Positions 7,710 through 18,142 of a DNA stretch of 64,000 nucleotides are shown here, one piece after another. Both the position numbers and the translations under genes were made by a program. The notes under the pieces are model-generated. The model was not told the origin of the DNA, ran no database searches, and was given only the letters and a program-made list of their open reading frames with translations. The stretch covers positions 1,054,001 to 1,118,000 of the forward strand of contig CANLSF010000002.1 in assembly GCA_947493695.1 (NCBI GenBank). The letters run 5' to 3'. This stretch comes from an uncultured Kiloniellaceae bacterium. Its GTDB lineage: Bacteria > Pseudomonadota > Alphaproteobacteria > Kiloniellales > Kiloniellaceae. The number at the start of each line of letters is the position of its first letter. Position 1 is the first letter of the stretch.

Positions 7710-10133
7710 CTACGCAACCGCCTCGAGGGTTTGCGCAGAGGCTGACGGCTCAACTGCCTCCCAGTTCAAATCACCGACGTAGCGCTGGGCCAACCGCCCC
7801 TCCTCATCCATGGCGAAGAGATGGAGCCAGCGATTATCGAACAAGGCCCGCACGCTCTCGTGGCGTTCAAGGATGCTGTTCATCGCTTCACGCGGCGCCT
7901 CGATACAGACGGACAGGCGCAGAGGATCGTGAACGTAGTGCTCGCCATCATGGACTGACTGCCAGGACAAGCCGGCCCGCATCTGACCGCCATTGCCTTC
8001 GAAAACGCCTACACCACCGACGACGTTATGCAGGAGTTTGTTGCCCGAACCGAATGTGTCCGGCGCGACGGTCGAACCGTAGTATTGCAAGCTGATCCAA
8101 CTCGCCACCACCACCGGTGCCGTCATAATGAGTTCCAGTACGGCGAAGCCATTCCCGCTGTCCTGCTTCCAGTCGTAGTCATGCAGAAAAGCCCGGCCCT
8201 CCAGATTGCGACCGCTGGTGCGTGTGCGCGGAGCGGCGATAAAGGCCTTGCAACCGGCCAGCGCCCATTCGGGGCGCACCTCGGCCCAATCACGGGCCCG
8301 TCCGGCAATATCGCCCTGGCCGGTCGCGCGCGGTAAGCGCAGCGCCCGCTCGCCACGTGTTAAACGACCCGCGGCGGCCAGCCATTGGCGCGCTTGCGTG
8401 AGGTCCTCAGCATGGGTCTTAGTGGCCATATCCTTGTCATAGAGAGTCACAGCATCGCTCGTCGTATCATGCAACGCACCAACAAAAAGTGTATCCCCTG
8501 GTACGTTGATCCCGCGCACTTCCAATCCCCGACGAACCTCGGCGTCGTTCAGGAGAGAAGCCAGCAACCGGGCATTGACCTCCCCCGAATAGCCCCCGCA
8601 GGCACCGCACTGCAACCCACTGGCATGCGGGTTGTTGACCACATTGGCGCCATGACCGGCAAGAAGAACGAGCCGTGCAAAACCGTTGGTCAGAGACATG
8701 GCCCGTAATATGCTTTCAGCGGCATCTGTGCGTGCCTCCAGACTGAGTTCGGGATCGAAGCGGGGCGCGAGGTCACTGACTGTCGCGGTCGTATTAAATC
8801 CGAGCGCGTCACGCAGCAGTTTGGCGATGTAGACCGGCCCCATGGCTTCGACGAAGGCGAAGGAGGAAACCGCAGCCAGCTTGAAACGTCCCCAGGCGCG
8901 CTTGGCGCGGGCTGAATAGCGCGCGGCCAGATCGCTCTTTTCCTGCTCGACGCCCCCGGAGCACGACGTGACAGTCGGATTCAGGAGGACCGGAAGACGA
9001 AGCTCGTCAACATCCGACGCAAAGCTCCGATGCTTGGCGAACACACCGAAGAAACCGGCAAAACCCAGTGTGCGAATGGAAGTATCGACCGCTTCCAGAG
9101 CACGTCGAAAGACTTCGGAACGCACGTCGATACAAAAAGCCATCTGCAGGGCAGGTCGCGCCTCACCTCTCGCAGCTGCGGGCGCGGCGAGGGTCTCGGC
9201 AAGTCCGCATTGGGCGGCGCGCTCGGCTGCCTCCTGAAGGATTTCATCGATGATCTCCGCATCACCTGCCGCAACGGGCGTCTCATGCGCTTTTTGCGCT
9301 CTGGCCCAGTCTTCCCCAATCGCAGCTTCATGCTGCGCGAACAGGGCTTCTTCCCAAAGCAATCGGATCGCCAGGAAATCGGTGATTGTGACATCCGTCT
9401 CCTCCGCCAATTCGGCGCGCCAAAGCTGGGTGCGCGCATACTGCGCCCAACCGCCCAACGAGAAGAGTAACTGATGAAAATAACTGTCAAGCGCAGTTGG
9501 GCTCAGGCCGAGCCGTTGAACCGCCCGGGCAATCGCCTCCAGTGGATTCTGAGGGGCTTCGGCGGCAAAGACGCCAAAGCCTCTTAAGCCCATGATTTCG
9601 GGGGTCAGGTCATGGCTCGCATGGGCAGTGTAGGCGGCCCACGCGCGCCGTCCGCGCGGCGCAGCCCAAAGCGCCTGCCCCTGATCAAAGTAACCCGCCG
9701 CCCAGTTGCCGAAGCAATTCGAGACCAGGCCCGGCCAATCTTCCTGCGAAGCTTTAGCGGCGAGGTCCGCTATTGTCGGCAGGGCTTCGCGGGCAGGTCG
9801 CACAGTTGCCGCCGCAGCTTTGAGCGCCGCAACATTCAGCGGTTTGCCGGGATGAGGGGACGCCGCGAGCGCCGCTGTTAGATCGGCATGGGAGATTTTC
9901 CCCGACGCGATGCGATCCTGATACCAGGTACGCGGCATCGTGACCGGCGTTCCACCAACACGTCCGAGCCGGGCACCGACATCAGCCAGTGTCTCCTCTG
10001 TCTGACCAAGAAAAGGATTGACCGCGACATAGGAGGCAAGCGGCCAGACCGGTGGAATCTGTCGGGCGGCTCTGTCCGCGACGGCGCTCAGTTCCGTAAG
10101 ATCGAGACGTCCGGTTTCAGGATTACTTTTCAT
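7710..10133 (-). CDS. dabA: DabA, zinc-dependent component of a DAB inorganic carbon transporter
   Basis: An 807-residue DUF2309/UPF0753 protein. The four zinc-site residues of the beta-carbonic-anhydrase-like centre are present with the right spacing: Cys334 and Asp336 in FCIDVRSE, His494 in LLAGHGAN and Cys509 in [12 protein letters not shown]. With DabB it forms an energy-coupled complex that takes up CO2 and traps it as bicarbonate, driven by a cation gradient. It lies 22 bases downstream of dabB in the same direction. The start is the ATG at 10133; a GTG at 10136 immediately precedes it. There is no Rubisco or carboxysome gene in the window, so it may serve anaplerotic carboxylation rather than autotrophy. 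Confidence 0.93.
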   Translation of the reverse strand: MKSNPETGRLDLTELSAVADRAARQIPPVWPLASYVAVNPFLGQTEETLADVGARLGRVGGTPVTMPRTWYQDRIASGKISHADLTAALAASPHPGKPLNVAALKAAAATVRPAREALPTIADLAAKASQEDWPGLVSNCFGNWAAGYFDQGQALWAAPRGRRAWAAYTAHASHDLTPEIMGLRGFGVFAAEAPQNPLEAIARAVQRLGLSPTALDSYFHQLLFSLGGWAQYARTQLWRAELAEETDVTITDFLAIRLLWEEALFAQHEAAIGEDWARAQKAHETPVAAGDAEIIDEILQEAAERAAQCGLAETLAAPAAARGEARPALQMAFCIDVRSEVFRRALEAVDTSIRTLGFAGFFGVFAKHRSFASDVDELRLPVLLNPTVTSCSGGVEQEKSDLAARYSARAKRAWGRFKLAAVSSFAFVEAMGPVYIAKLLRDALGFNTTATVSDLAPRFDPELSLEARTDAAESILRAMSLTNGFARLVLLAGHGANVVNNPHASGLQCGACGGYSGEVNARLLASLLNDAEVRRGLEVRGINVPGDTLFVGALHDTTSDAVTLYDKDMATKTHAEDLTQARQWLAAAGRLTRGERALRLPRATGQGDIAGRARDWAEVRPEWALAGCKAFIAAPRTRTSGRNLEGRAFLHDYDWKQDSGNGFAVLELIMTAPVVVASWISLQYYGSTVAPDTFGSGNKLLHNVVGGVGVFEGNGGQMRAGLSWQSVHDGEHYVHDPLRLSVCIEAPREAMNSILERHESVRALFDNRWLHLFAMDEEGRLAQRYVGDLNWEAVEPSASAQTLEAVA

Positions 10134-10155
10134 CACATTTATTCTTTCTCGAATA

Positions 10156-11715
10156 TCAATCGGAACGGCGCAGTGACCAGTTCCCGATCAGTCGATCAAA
10201 AATCGCATTGGCATAAAGCCCATTCGACAGATGCACCCGAAGTCCTGCCGCAGCCGGGTGATATGCCCAGAGGGGGAACGTGGCCTGCGCGATTGCCACC
10301 AGACCGAAACTGAATAGGGCAAGCACCAGCAGCGCCCATTCTAGGGGTCCTGGTGAAGGTGTTGCCGGCAGGGTTCCGGCGGTCAGCCACTCGGCCCCGA
10401 TCTGCAGCAGGAAATAGCTGACTGAAGCGGTAATCGCGTAAATCGCCGTACGCTGGGTCAGCACACGGGGCGCGGCGTCGGCAAGACCCTGCGCCAAAAG
10501 ATAGGCAACACCAAAGATCAGAATCGCCCCCAGTGCTATCGCCTGCGGTGATTTGCTGTCGAAACCGAACGCGAAGCCGATGACGACATAGATGGTGAGG
10601 GCCAATGCAAACGCTCGGGCAACCGCCCGGCTATCAGGGATGGCGATAGGCCCCGGCCTGCGAATAGCTGCCACCAGATCAACCGCCGTACCCGACGCCA
10701 GGAAGGCGTGCGCTTTGTAAAGCGAGTGCGCGACAATATGCAGAAGTGCCAGCGGGAAGAGCGCCAGGCCGCACTGCATGATCATGAAGCCCATCTGTGC
10801 AATGGTCGACCAGGCGAGCGAGGTCTTTACCGCTGGCTGCGCGAGCATCGCAAGACCACCAAAGAGCGCCGTAAAGCCGCCGATCATGACCAGGACCGCA
10901 AGCACGCCCGGCGAGAGCAGCATGACATCGGCAAATCGGATCAGAATGAAACCGCCAGCATTGATCACACCGGCATGTAGTAAGGCCGAAACCGGTGTCG
11001 GCGCTTCCATCACTTCCGTCAGCCAGCCGTGCATGGGAAACTGTGCAGACTTGAGAATCGCTGCCAGCGCAATCAATCCCGCCGCCCAGGGCGCAGCAGC
11101 AGGTACACTGCCCTCTCCCGCAGATGCCAGGATTGTCGCAATATCAAGGCTGCCGAAGCCAATCGCCAGCAGAACCGATGCGCCAATCAGCGCGACGTCG
11201 CCAATCCGCGCAACGATGTACTTCTTGCGGGCCGCACGGATCGCATTGCGCCTGTCATCGTAAAAGAGGATGAGGCGGTGCAGACAAAGGCTGGTCGCAA
11301 TCCAGGCGACGACCAGATGGACGAGATTACCCGCTTGAACCAGCAACAACACTACGGCGAGCGTCGTCACCATCCAGCCAAGAAACGCGCCCTGGCGCGC
11401 TTCGCCGTCCAGATAGGCGGCAGAATAGCGCACTACCACCCAACCCACGAAGGAGACGAGCACAAGCATCGTGACGCTTACAACATCAAGCCGCGTGGAG
11501 AGTCCCGCACCTGCAATCCCCAAAACCGGTCCGGTCCCGGCGCCTTGAAGCATAAGGACACCCGCGGAGAGGATCGCGACAGCAAGCGCAATCAGCGCAG
11601 CAGCTTCTGTGACTTTGGGCACGAAACGCGGGCGACGGCCTGGCCGCGTGAACGCGAAACCTGCTGCCAACAGCAGAATTGCGGGTGCGATCAAGGGGAT
11701 CAGGTCGTAAGGCAT
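10156..11715 (-). CDS. dabB: DabB, NuoL-like membrane subunit of the DAB carbon transporter
   Basis: A 519-residue polytopic membrane protein of the proton-conducting NADH-dehydrogenase subunit 5 (NuoL/MrpA) fold, with some 13-14 hydrophobic segments. Conserved antiporter-core residues are visible in [27 protein letters not shown] (about residue 212 on) and the lysine-containing [12 protein letters not shown] helix. Directly upstream of dabA, it supplies the ion path that energises DabA. I place the start at the ATG at 11715, which has an AGGAG about 10 bases upstream. An upstream GTG at 11751 would add 12 residues that look like leader sequence. Confidence 0.9.
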   Translation of the reverse strand: MPYDLIPLIAPAILLLAAGFAFTRPGRRPRFVPKVTEAAALIALAVAILSAGVLMLQGAGTGPVLGIAGAGLSTRLDVVSVTMLVLVSFVGWVVVRYSAAYLDGEARQGAFLGWMVTTLAVVLLLVQAGNLVHLVVAWIATSLCLHRLILFYDDRRNAIRAARKKYIVARIGDVALIGASVLLAIGFGSLDIATILASAGEGSVPAAAPWAAGLIALAAILKSAQFPMHGWLTEVMEAPTPVSALLHAGVINAGGFILIRFADVMLLSPGVLAVLVMIGGFTALFGGLAMLAQPAVKTSLAWSTIAQMGFMIMQCGLALFPLALLHIVAHSLYKAHAFLASGTAVDLVAAIRRPGPIAIPDSRAVARAFALALTIYVVIGFAFGFDSKSPQAIALGAILIFGVAYLLAQGLADAAPRVLTQRTAIYAITASVSYFLLQIGAEWLTAGTLPATPSPGPLEWALLVLALFSFGLVAIAQATFPLWAYHPAAAGLRVHLSNGLYANAIFDRLIGNWSLRRSD

Positions 11716-11764
11716 AGCCGGGTCGTCTCCTTGAGGCTTCAAAACGCCCACGCTTTTACGTTTC

Positions 11765-11780
11765 TTTCTGAATTAAGAAA
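11765..11780. promoter_or_regulatory. Inverted repeat in the dabBA/LysR divergent promoter
   Basis: TTTCT-N6-AGAAA (11765-11780) lies in the AT-rich gap between divergent dabB and the LysR gene. It contains the T-N11-A pattern typical of LysR binding sites. It is the natural candidate operator through which the neighbouring LysR protein controls dabBA and itself. Confidence 0.45.
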
Positions 11781-11822
11781 AATACATAGTTTTTGAGTTT
11801 ACGTTCTGTTTAAGTGAACAAT

Positions 11823-12698
11823 ATGACCGAGCTCAACTATCATCATCTGCGTTATTTCCAGACGGTTGCACACGAAGGTAACCTGACCCGGGCCGCGGCT
11901 CAGCTGAACGTATCCCAGTCGGCCGTATCGACACAGATACGTCAACTTGAGGAAAATCTTGGGCAGGCTCTCTTCGAGCGCCGTGGGCGGGCCCTGTACC
12001 TGACCGAGGTCGGGCGCATCGCGCTGGACCATGCCGACGCAATCTTCGCAACCGGGCGCGAACTGATCGCCACCCTCCAACAAAGCGGAGAACAACGGCA
12101 GCCGCTGCGCGTCGGCTCACTTGCGACGCTCTCGCGGAACTTTCAGCTGGCCTTCCTGCGTCCTGTGCTCGGGCGCCCCGATGTTGAAGTCATCCTGCGC
12201 TCGGGCAGCGCCGCGGAGCTTTTCAGCGCGCTGGCCGCACTGCATCTGGATCTTGTTCTGACGAACCAGCCGCCACCAGCCGATGCCCTGACTTCTTTTG
12301 TCGTGCAGCGTCTGGACGAACAGACCCTCAGCCTGATCGGCGTTCCCGAACTTTGCCCGCCGCACCTGCCGCTTTCAGAGCGCTTCACCCAATCGGCGCT
12401 CATTCTGCCGAGCGCCGCCAGCGGTTTGCGCATGGGCTTCGATGCCCTGATGGATCGCCTGGGCGTGACGCCGCAGATCATCGCAGAGGTCGACGACATG
12501 GCGATGATGCGTCTGCTTGCACGTGAAGGGATCGGGCTCGCGGTCCTGCCCCCCATTGTCGTGCGGGATGAGCTCGCAAGCGGTGCTCTGGTCGAAAGCG
12601 CACAACTGCCCAACCTGACGGAGGCCTTTTACGGTGTGACCGTAGAGCGCCGTTTCCCGAACCCCTTGCTGTCGGAACTGATGCAGGAAAAACCCTAG
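11823..12698 (+). CDS. LysR-family regulator divergent from dabBA (NhaR-like)
   Basis: A 291-residue LysR regulator. The helix-turn-helix is LTRAAAQLNVSQSAVSTQIRQLEENLG near residues 19-45, followed by a substrate-binding domain starting at about residue 90 (LRVGSLATLSRNFQLAFLRPVLG). Genes of this subtype commonly sit next to dabA/dabB, and here only a short AT-rich gap separates the divergent starts. Control of dabBA by CO2 or bicarbonate status is the simplest reading but is inferred. A GTG at 11814 could add three residues (MNN); I prefer the ATG. Confidence 0.85.
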   Translation: MTELNYHHLRYFQTVAHEGNLTRAAAQLNVSQSAVSTQIRQLEENLGQALFERRGRALYLTEVGRIALDHADAIFATGRELIATLQQSGEQRQPLRVGSLATLSRNFQLAFLRPVLGRPDVEVILRSGSAAELFSALAALHLDLVLTNQPPPADALTSFVVQRLDEQTLSLIGVPELCPPHLPLSERFTQSALILPSAASGLRMGFDALMDRLGVTPQIIAEVDDMAMMRLLAREGIGLAVLPPIVVRDELASGALVESAQLPNLTEAFYGVTVERRFPNPLLSELMQEKP

Positions 12699-12751
12699 CC
12701 ATTTGCGGAACAGGCTCTCCTGCACCAGCATAGAAAAAGGCTGCGTAAGCT

Positions 12752-13411
12752 TTAACCCTTCACTTCTCCGGCCCCACGCGTGTCCTGGTGGGTTTCCCCC
12801 GCACTATCCGCCTCCGAGCAGCCGCGTAACATGCGTTGCAGTGTTGGATCAGCATCATAAACGTGATGTTTCAGCGCCGCGCCGGCGTGCAGCGCGATCA
12901 GACCAATCAGCCCGTAACCGGCAAACTGATGCACCCCGGAGCCGAGTGACGCCAGCCAGCTCAGTTCCGCCTGCGCCGGGATCGTGAACCAGCCGAAGAC
13001 ATCGATGGCTCGCCCGTGAAAAAGCGACGCGACAATACCTGATACCGGCATGAGCAGGATGCCCGCCAGCAGTGCCCAATGGGCAAGCTTCGACGCGGTT
13101 TCCTGCCAGGCTGGCATAACTGAAAGGGATTTTGGAAAGCCCTGCAGGATTCGCCAGAATACGCGCCAAAGGCCGAAGCCGAAAACGAGAACGCCGATGG
13201 CCTTGTGCATACCGATCAAATCGCCTCGTTCTGCGCGCGGAAGTCCGGCGTATGCCAGATAAAGGCCGAAGCCCAGCATCCCGATCATTGCAAGCGCGAT
13301 CACCCAATGATTGATGCGGGATGTGAAGTCATATGACAAAACTTTTTGCATGGTTTGGATCTCATGGTTCGTTCTGTGGGAAATGATGATTGGCCGGTTT
13401 TTCCCGGTCAT
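12752..13411 (-). CDS. Cytochrome b561-family membrane protein
   Basis: A protein of up to 219 residues with four membrane helices: about 35-53, 65-86, 107-130 and 160-178. Histidines suited to bind two b haems sit in them (NHWVIALA, GMHKAIGVLVFG, LAHWALLAGI and the helix-4 GLIALHAGAALKHH). Proteins of this family move electrons from the quinol pool to periplasmic acceptors. The start at 13411 has a good GAGGCGGA ribosome-binding site. An internal ATG at 13351 (MQKVLSYDFTSRINHW) matches the usual family start, so either is possible. It diverges from the RND pump operon. Confidence 0.85.
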   Translation of the reverse strand: MTGKNRPIIISHRTNHEIQTMQKVLSYDFTSRINHWVIALAMIGMLGFGLYLAYAGLPRAERGDLIGMHKAIGVLVFGFGLWRVFWRILQGFPKSLSVMPAWQETASKLAHWALLAGILLMPVSGIVASLFHGRAIDVFGWFTIPAQAELSWLASLGSGVHQFAGYGLIGLIALHAGAALKHHVYDADPTLQRMLRGCSEADSAGETHQDTRGAGEVKG

Positions 13412-13581
13412 TCCGCCTCGGGATTTTCAACCCGTTCAGCGTCGCTTCGATCAAAAGACCGATCCCTCACACAACCGTCATTCTCTCTGTGGAATGCTTC
13501 TCGGTTCAGTTCTTACGACCGATAGATAAATGCTGTATCGCCGGAAAAACAGATCGCCCCGCAAGCAGTTTTGTCGCGGTT

Positions 13582-13616
13582 TGTCGCAAACAGGGGCGCT
13601 GTTACATTTTGCGACA
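13582..13616 (+). promoter_or_regulatory. Nested inverted repeat upstream of the RND operon
   Basis: TGTCGCAAA (13582-13590) and TTTGCGACA (13608-13616) form a perfect 9-bp inverted repeat with a 17-bp spacer. A smaller repeat, ACAG-N5-CTGT, is nested inside at 13590-13602. It lies some 230 bases before the efflux gene start, in the divergent region with cytochrome b561. The form suits a dimeric repressor such as a TetR or MarR protein, but no such gene is adjacent. Confidence 0.5.
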
Positions 13617-13642
13617 CTTTTTTGCCTGAGCCTGCCTGGAAA

Positions 13643-13656
13643 ACAGGGTAACCTGT
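13643..13656 (+). promoter_or_regulatory. ACAGG-N4-CCTGT palindrome upstream of the RND operon
   Basis: A 5-bp-arm palindrome, ACAGG-GTAA-CCTGT, lies 27 bases after the nested repeat and about 190 bases before the first efflux gene. It could be a second operator. The rest of 13657-13844 shows nothing I can name. Confidence 0.35.
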
Positions 13657-13844
13657 TGTAATGTTATCGAATTACTGATGGACAACGTCCGTTGGAATTC
13701 GGTTCAAACATGCCCGCTGTGAGTTGAAGCCTCTTCGCACTGCCGGTACGGACCCGGCATATCGTCGTTCTGAAGATCAAAACCTCCCGGAGATCTGACT
13801 TTGAAACTCTGCAATGCATCCGGCGGACACGCGCCGAGCGAGGG

Positions 13845-15008
13845 ATGATGGGAAATCTACGCCAAATTTTCTTAGTCGCCGTCTTCGCCTGTCTCGCGAT
13901 TGGCGGATACGCCTACTACCAAAAGGTCATCCTTGCTTCTGTAGATACGGCAGATCAGCCCGCACGCGGCGCGTCCAGGAGCATCGCCGTAGAAGTTTCA
14001 CCCGCCGAAACCCGCGAGCTGAGTATGATTCTTGAAGCGGTCGGAACCACACGCGCGCTGCGCTCTGTAGACATCGTTCCTCATGCCGAAGGACGGATTG
14101 TCGCGATAGACATCACAGCCGGCCGCGAGGTCGAGACCGGAACGGTGCTCGCCAGGCTGGATGATGAGATCGAGCAGGCAACACTGACCGAAGCTCAGGC
14201 CATGCTGGATGAAAAAACCGCAGCTCAGGCGCGAGCCGAAACACTTTTCAAAAGCAAAACCGTAAGCCGCGCAACCATCGATCTGGTTCGCTCCGAAACG
14301 GCAATCGCGCGGGCAACACAGGAGAGGGCAAAACGGCACCTTGATGATCGTGTGATCCGCGCACCTTTTACCGGTGTTTTGGGTATCAAATCGATGGACC
14401 TCGGCGCGCGGGTCGATACGGACTCTGTGTTGACCAGCCTCGACGACCTTTCAGTCGTGGAGATCGAATTCAGCCTGCCGGAAACCGTCTACGGACAGAT
14501 CAAGGAGGGCCAAATCGTCACCGCCACTGCTGCGGCCTTTCCCGGGCGGAGTTTCATCGGGAGCGTCGATGCCGTAGACAGCCGTATTGATCAGACATCA
14601 CGCGCCTTCACACTGCGCGCCCGGCTTCCGAACGATCAGCGGGAACTGCCGGCAGGTATGTTCATGCGCCTCAGCCTTGCTCTGGGAACGCGCGATGCAG
14701 TGATGGTGACGGAGGAGGCAATCCTGGTGCAGGGAGAGAACACCTTTCTGTTCGTCGTCGAGAACGGCAAAGCCGTGCAACGGCGCATCCTCGCCGGGAC
14801 ACGCCGGGAGGGTATGGTCGAAGTTCTTTCGGGGGTCACGGCTGAAGAACCCGTCATCTCGCGCGGCATTCAATCCCTGCGCGATGGTATAAACGTTGAA
14901 GTAATGCTCACGCCATCCCTGAACTCTGATGAGGGCAAACCTCCGCAGGCGGACGCCGCAAGAACGCCAGCAGATACACGTTCACCACTCCAGCAGCATC
15001 GCTCATGA
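13845..15008 (+). CDS. RND efflux periplasmic adaptor (membrane fusion protein)
   Basis: A 387-residue membrane fusion protein. It has one N-terminal hydrophobic segment (IFLVAVFACLAIGGYAYY), a lipoyl half-motif VEPRAEGRI-type stretch (here VDIVPHAEGRIVAIDITAGREVETG) and a short alpha-hairpin built from ATLTEAQAMLDEKTAAQARAE. A second lipoyl half follows (VIRAPFTGVLGIKSMDLGARV), then beta-barrel and membrane-proximal domains. It links the inner-membrane pump to an outer-membrane channel, which is not encoded here. The stop codon overlaps the pump's ATG. GAGCGAGGG just before ATGATG is the ribosome-binding site. Confidence 0.93.
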   Translation: MMGNLRQIFLVAVFACLAIGGYAYYQKVILASVDTADQPARGASRSIAVEVSPAETRELSMILEAVGTTRALRSVDIVPHAEGRIVAIDITAGREVETGTVLARLDDEIEQATLTEAQAMLDEKTAAQARAETLFKSKTVSRATIDLVRSETAIARATQERAKRHLDDRVIRAPFTGVLGIKSMDLGARVDTDSVLTSLDDLSVVEIEFSLPETVYGQIKEGQIVTATAAAFPGRSFIGSVDAVDSRIDQTSRAFTLRARLPNDQRELPAGMFMRLSLALGTRDAVMVTEEAILVQGENTFLFVVENGKAVQRRILAGTRREGMVEVLSGVTAEEPVISRGIQSLRDGINVEVMLTPSLNSDEGKPPQADAARTPADTRSPLQQHRS

Positions 15009-18000
15009 CGCTCTCTGACATCGCGATCCGACGCCCGGTCCTGGCCGCCGTCGCCAGCCTCCTTATCATCGTGTTTGGCATTGGCGCGCTGACACAATTG
15101 CCGATCCGCGAACTGCCTGACATCGACGCCGCTGTGGTTTCGGTGCGTACGGTCTACACCGGCGCCGCGCCGGAAATCGTCGATACGGACATCACCGAAG
15201 TGCTGGAAAGCTCCATGGCCGGCATCGCCGGTGTCAAAACCATCACCTCCCGGAGCCGCCGCGGCAGCAGCAGCATCACCGTCGAATTCGAAGTGGACCG
15301 CAACATCGACGAAGCGGCCAATGATGTACGCGACGCCGTGGCACAGGTTCGCGCCGATCTGCCTGATGATGTAGACGAGCCACAGGTCATCAAGAACGAC
15401 GCCGACGACGACCCGGTCATGCGCCTTGCAGTGGTCAACCCGAACATGACCGCAGCCGAAATCACCGATTACGTGGACCGCTACATCGTCGACCGGCTGG
15501 CAACAGTTCCGGGCGTTGCCAGCGTCGATCTTTATGGCGACCGCCCGATGGCAGTCAGGATCTGGCTTGACCGCCGCGCGATGGCCGCCCGTAATCTGAC
15601 GGTGGCCGATATTGAGACGGCGCTCGAGCGCGCCAACATCGAACTTCCCGCGGGCGAACTCGAAACCTCCTCCCGCCAGCTTACCGTGCGGCTTAACAGC
15701 CGCATTCCCACGGTTCAGGCCTTCGCAGACGTCGTCATCGAACGGGTGGCAGGTCATCCGATCCGCCTCGGCGATATGGCGCGGGTGGTGTCAGGTGTGT
15801 CCGATGACAGTACTATCGTGCGCAATAACGGAGTCACCGCTGTGGGCATCGCGGTGGTCCGGCAGAGTCAGTCCAACACTATTGCGATTTCAAACGGCAT
15901 ACGTGACGCCATCGCGACGATGGCGGACGGCCTGCCGACAGGCATGGCAATTGAGGTTGGATCAGACGATGCAATTTTTGTCGGCGCGTCGATCCGCGAA
16001 GTCGTGATAGCACTCGGCATCTCGCTAGCACTGGTGGTAGGTGTCATCATTGTATTCCTGCGCTCCTGGCGGGCGACGCTCATCCCCGCGATTACCATCC
16101 CCGTGGCACTCGTCGGCACGCTCGCCATGATCGGCGCCATGGGTTTCTCCATCAACGTGCTCACGCTGCTCGCACTGCTGCTCGCGATTGGTCTGGTGGT
16201 GGACGACGCCATTGTGGTTCTCGAAAATATCCAGAGGCGCCTTGATCAGGGCGAGAGTCTGTTAAAGGCAAGCGTGCTCGGATCACGTCAGGTCACCTTC
16301 GCGGTTATCGCCACGTCGCTTACCTTAATTGCCGTTTTTGTGCCGCTCTCTTTTCTGCAGGGACAGGTTGGACGTCTCTTTACGGAATTCGGGTTTGTCA
16401 TGGCCAGCGCCGTTCTGATCTCCACTTTCGTCGCATTGACCGCCTGCCCGGCCCTGGCTTCCAAGATCCTGCGCGGATCGAAAGCTTCCGTCGAACACCG
16501 CCACTCCCTGCCTCGGAACCAGGGCACGCCACAGCGTGAAGGATGGTTCCTGCGCCATTTCCGCACCAGCGTGAACTTTGCCATCGGCGCCCCGATCCTC
16601 GTAATCCTTCTGGCGCTTGGGATCGCGGGATCCGGGATCGCTGTTTATGAACAAATTCCGCAGGAACTCAGCCCCAGCGAGGACCGTGGCGTGGTCTTCG
16701 TACCCCTGTCGGCGCCGCAAGGAAGTACCGTTGGCTTCACCGACACGGCATCGCAGCAAGTCGAGAGGATCATTGAGCCGCTGCGAGATTCGGGTGATGT
16801 GGAGACTGTCTTTACCTACAGCGGGAGTTTCGGCAGCCAAAACCGTGCATTCGTCGTGCTGCGTCTGGCAGACTGGGCGGATCGCGACCTTTCCCACCGC
16901 GACGTCGTTGCTGCGATGAATCCGAAAATGCGCGAGATCACCGCCGCGAGAGGCCGCCCGATCACACCTGCGGGCCTTGGTCTGCGCGGCAGCAGAACCC
17001 CGCTGCGCATCGTGGTCAGCGGACCAGACTTTGAGAGTGTGAAAGCCTGGGCCAGTGACCTGCTCGCCGTCGCGCAGGACAATCCCAACCTCCAGAACAT
17101 GGAGATGGATTACGAAGAGAACCAGCCGCAGATCGATGTCTCTGTAGATCGTGACCGCGCCGACGATCTGGGCATCAACCTCGACACCATCGCCTCCACT
17201 CTGCAAACCCTTTTGGCCTCCAGCGAGGTGACCCAATTCGTGGACCGGGGTCGTGAATATCCCGTGCTTCTACAGGCCGAGGAGAATGACCGGGTCTCGC
17301 CATCCGATATCGATTTCATTTTCGTTCGCGCCGGTGACGGAACCTCTCTGGTCCCACTTAGTGCGCTGATCGATGTGGACACGGTCGCGGCAGCTGCAGA
17401 GCTGCGGCGCTACAACAGATTGCCCTCGATCCAGGTCGAGGGTTCGCTTGCCGAAGGCTATACCCTGGGTCAAGCCATCGCCTTCATGGAACAGGCGGCC
17501 GCAGAGACCCTCCCCACCGAAGCCCAAATCGGCCTAGCCGGTCAGTCGCTGCAATTCAGAGAAACCTCCAGCGGTGCCACAACCACTTTCATGCTTGCGC
17601 TGCTCATTGTGTTTCTGGTGCTTGCCGCCCAATTCGAGAGCTTTGTCCATCCACTCGTGATCATGCTGACGGTGCCGCTGGGTGTAGCCGGTGCTGTCTT
17701 CTCACTGGCATTGACCGGGATCACGCTGAACATCTACAGCCAGATCGGCATCATCCTGCTGGTCGGACTGATGGCAAAGAACGGCATTCTGATCGTGGAG
17801 TTTGCCAACCAGCTGCGTGATGAGGGGATGAGTGTGCGAGATGCAGCTGTGGAAGCCACAGTGCTGCGCCTAAGGGCCATTGTGATGACTTTGATTTCGA
17901 CAATTCTGGGCGCGGTGCCACTGGTGCTGGCCAGCGGCGCAGGCGCGGAGAGCCGGATGGCGATCGGCACGGTGATTGTTGGCGGGCTGATGCTTTCAGG

Positions 18001-18136
18001 TGTCCTGACCCTCTTCCTCACGCCGGTGCTATACGACCTGCTGGCCCGCTTTACCACTCCCCGCTCCCGCATCGAGAAAATGATTGAGACCGAATTGAGC
18101 GGTCTCAATCACCCTAAACCCATCGCTGCGGAATAA
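15005..18136 (+). CDS. RND-family (HAE1/AcrB-like) efflux permease
   Basis: A 1043-residue protein of full RND length: 12 membrane helices and two large periplasmic loops. The opening SDIAIRRPVLAAVASLLIIVFG and the proton-relay segment GLVVDDAIVVLENIQRRLDQG, with its Asp-Asp pair, are typical. The second half repeats the fold (GLMAKNGILIVEFANQLRDEG, with the conserved relay Lys). It expels drugs, solvents or other toxic compounds using the proton gradient; the substrate cannot be read from sequence. It is coupled to the adaptor by an ATGA overlap and converges on the VWA gene with six bases between. Confidence 0.95.
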   Translation: MTLSDIAIRRPVLAAVASLLIIVFGIGALTQLPIRELPDIDAAVVSVRTVYTGAAPEIVDTDITEVLESSMAGIAGVKTITSRSRRGSSSITVEFEVDRNIDEAANDVRDAVAQVRADLPDDVDEPQVIKNDADDDPVMRLAVVNPNMTAAEITDYVDRYIVDRLATVPGVASVDLYGDRPMAVRIWLDRRAMAARNLTVADIETALERANIELPAGELETSSRQLTVRLNSRIPTVQAFADVVIERVAGHPIRLGDMARVVSGVSDDSTIVRNNGVTAVGIAVVRQSQSNTIAISNGIRDAIATMADGLPTGMAIEVGSDDAIFVGASIREVVIALGISLALVVGVIIVFLRSWRATLIPAITIPVALVGTLAMIGAMGFSINVLTLLALLLAIGLVVDDAIVVLENIQRRLDQGESLLKASVLGSRQVTFAVIATSLTLIAVFVPLSFLQGQVGRLFTEFGFVMASAVLISTFVALTACPALASKILRGSKASVEHRHSLPRNQGTPQREGWFLRHFRTSVNFAIGAPILVILLALGIAGSGIAVYEQIPQELSPSEDRGVVFVPLSAPQGSTVGFTDTASQQVERIIEPLRDSGDVETVFTYSGSFGSQNRAFVVLRLADWADRDLSHRDVVAAMNPKMREITAARGRPITPAGLGLRGSRTPLRIVVSGPDFESVKAWASDLLAVAQDNPNLQNMEMDYEENQPQIDVSVDRDRADDLGINLDTIASTLQTLLASSEVTQFVDRGREYPVLLQAEENDRVSPSDIDFIFVRAGDGTSLVPLSALIDVDTVAAAAELRRYNRLPSIQVEGSLAEGYTLGQAIAFMEQAAAETLPTEAQIGLAGQSLQFRETSSGATTTFMLALLIVFLVLAAQFESFVHPLVIMLTVPLGVAGAVFSLALTGITLNIYSQIGIILLVGLMAKNGILIVEFANQLRDEGMSVRDAAVEATVLRLRAIVMTLISTILGAVPLVLASGAGAESRMAIGTVIVGGLMLSGVLTLFLTPVLYDLLARFTTPRSRIEKMIETELSGLNHPKPIAAE

Positions 18137-18142
18137 TCTCAG

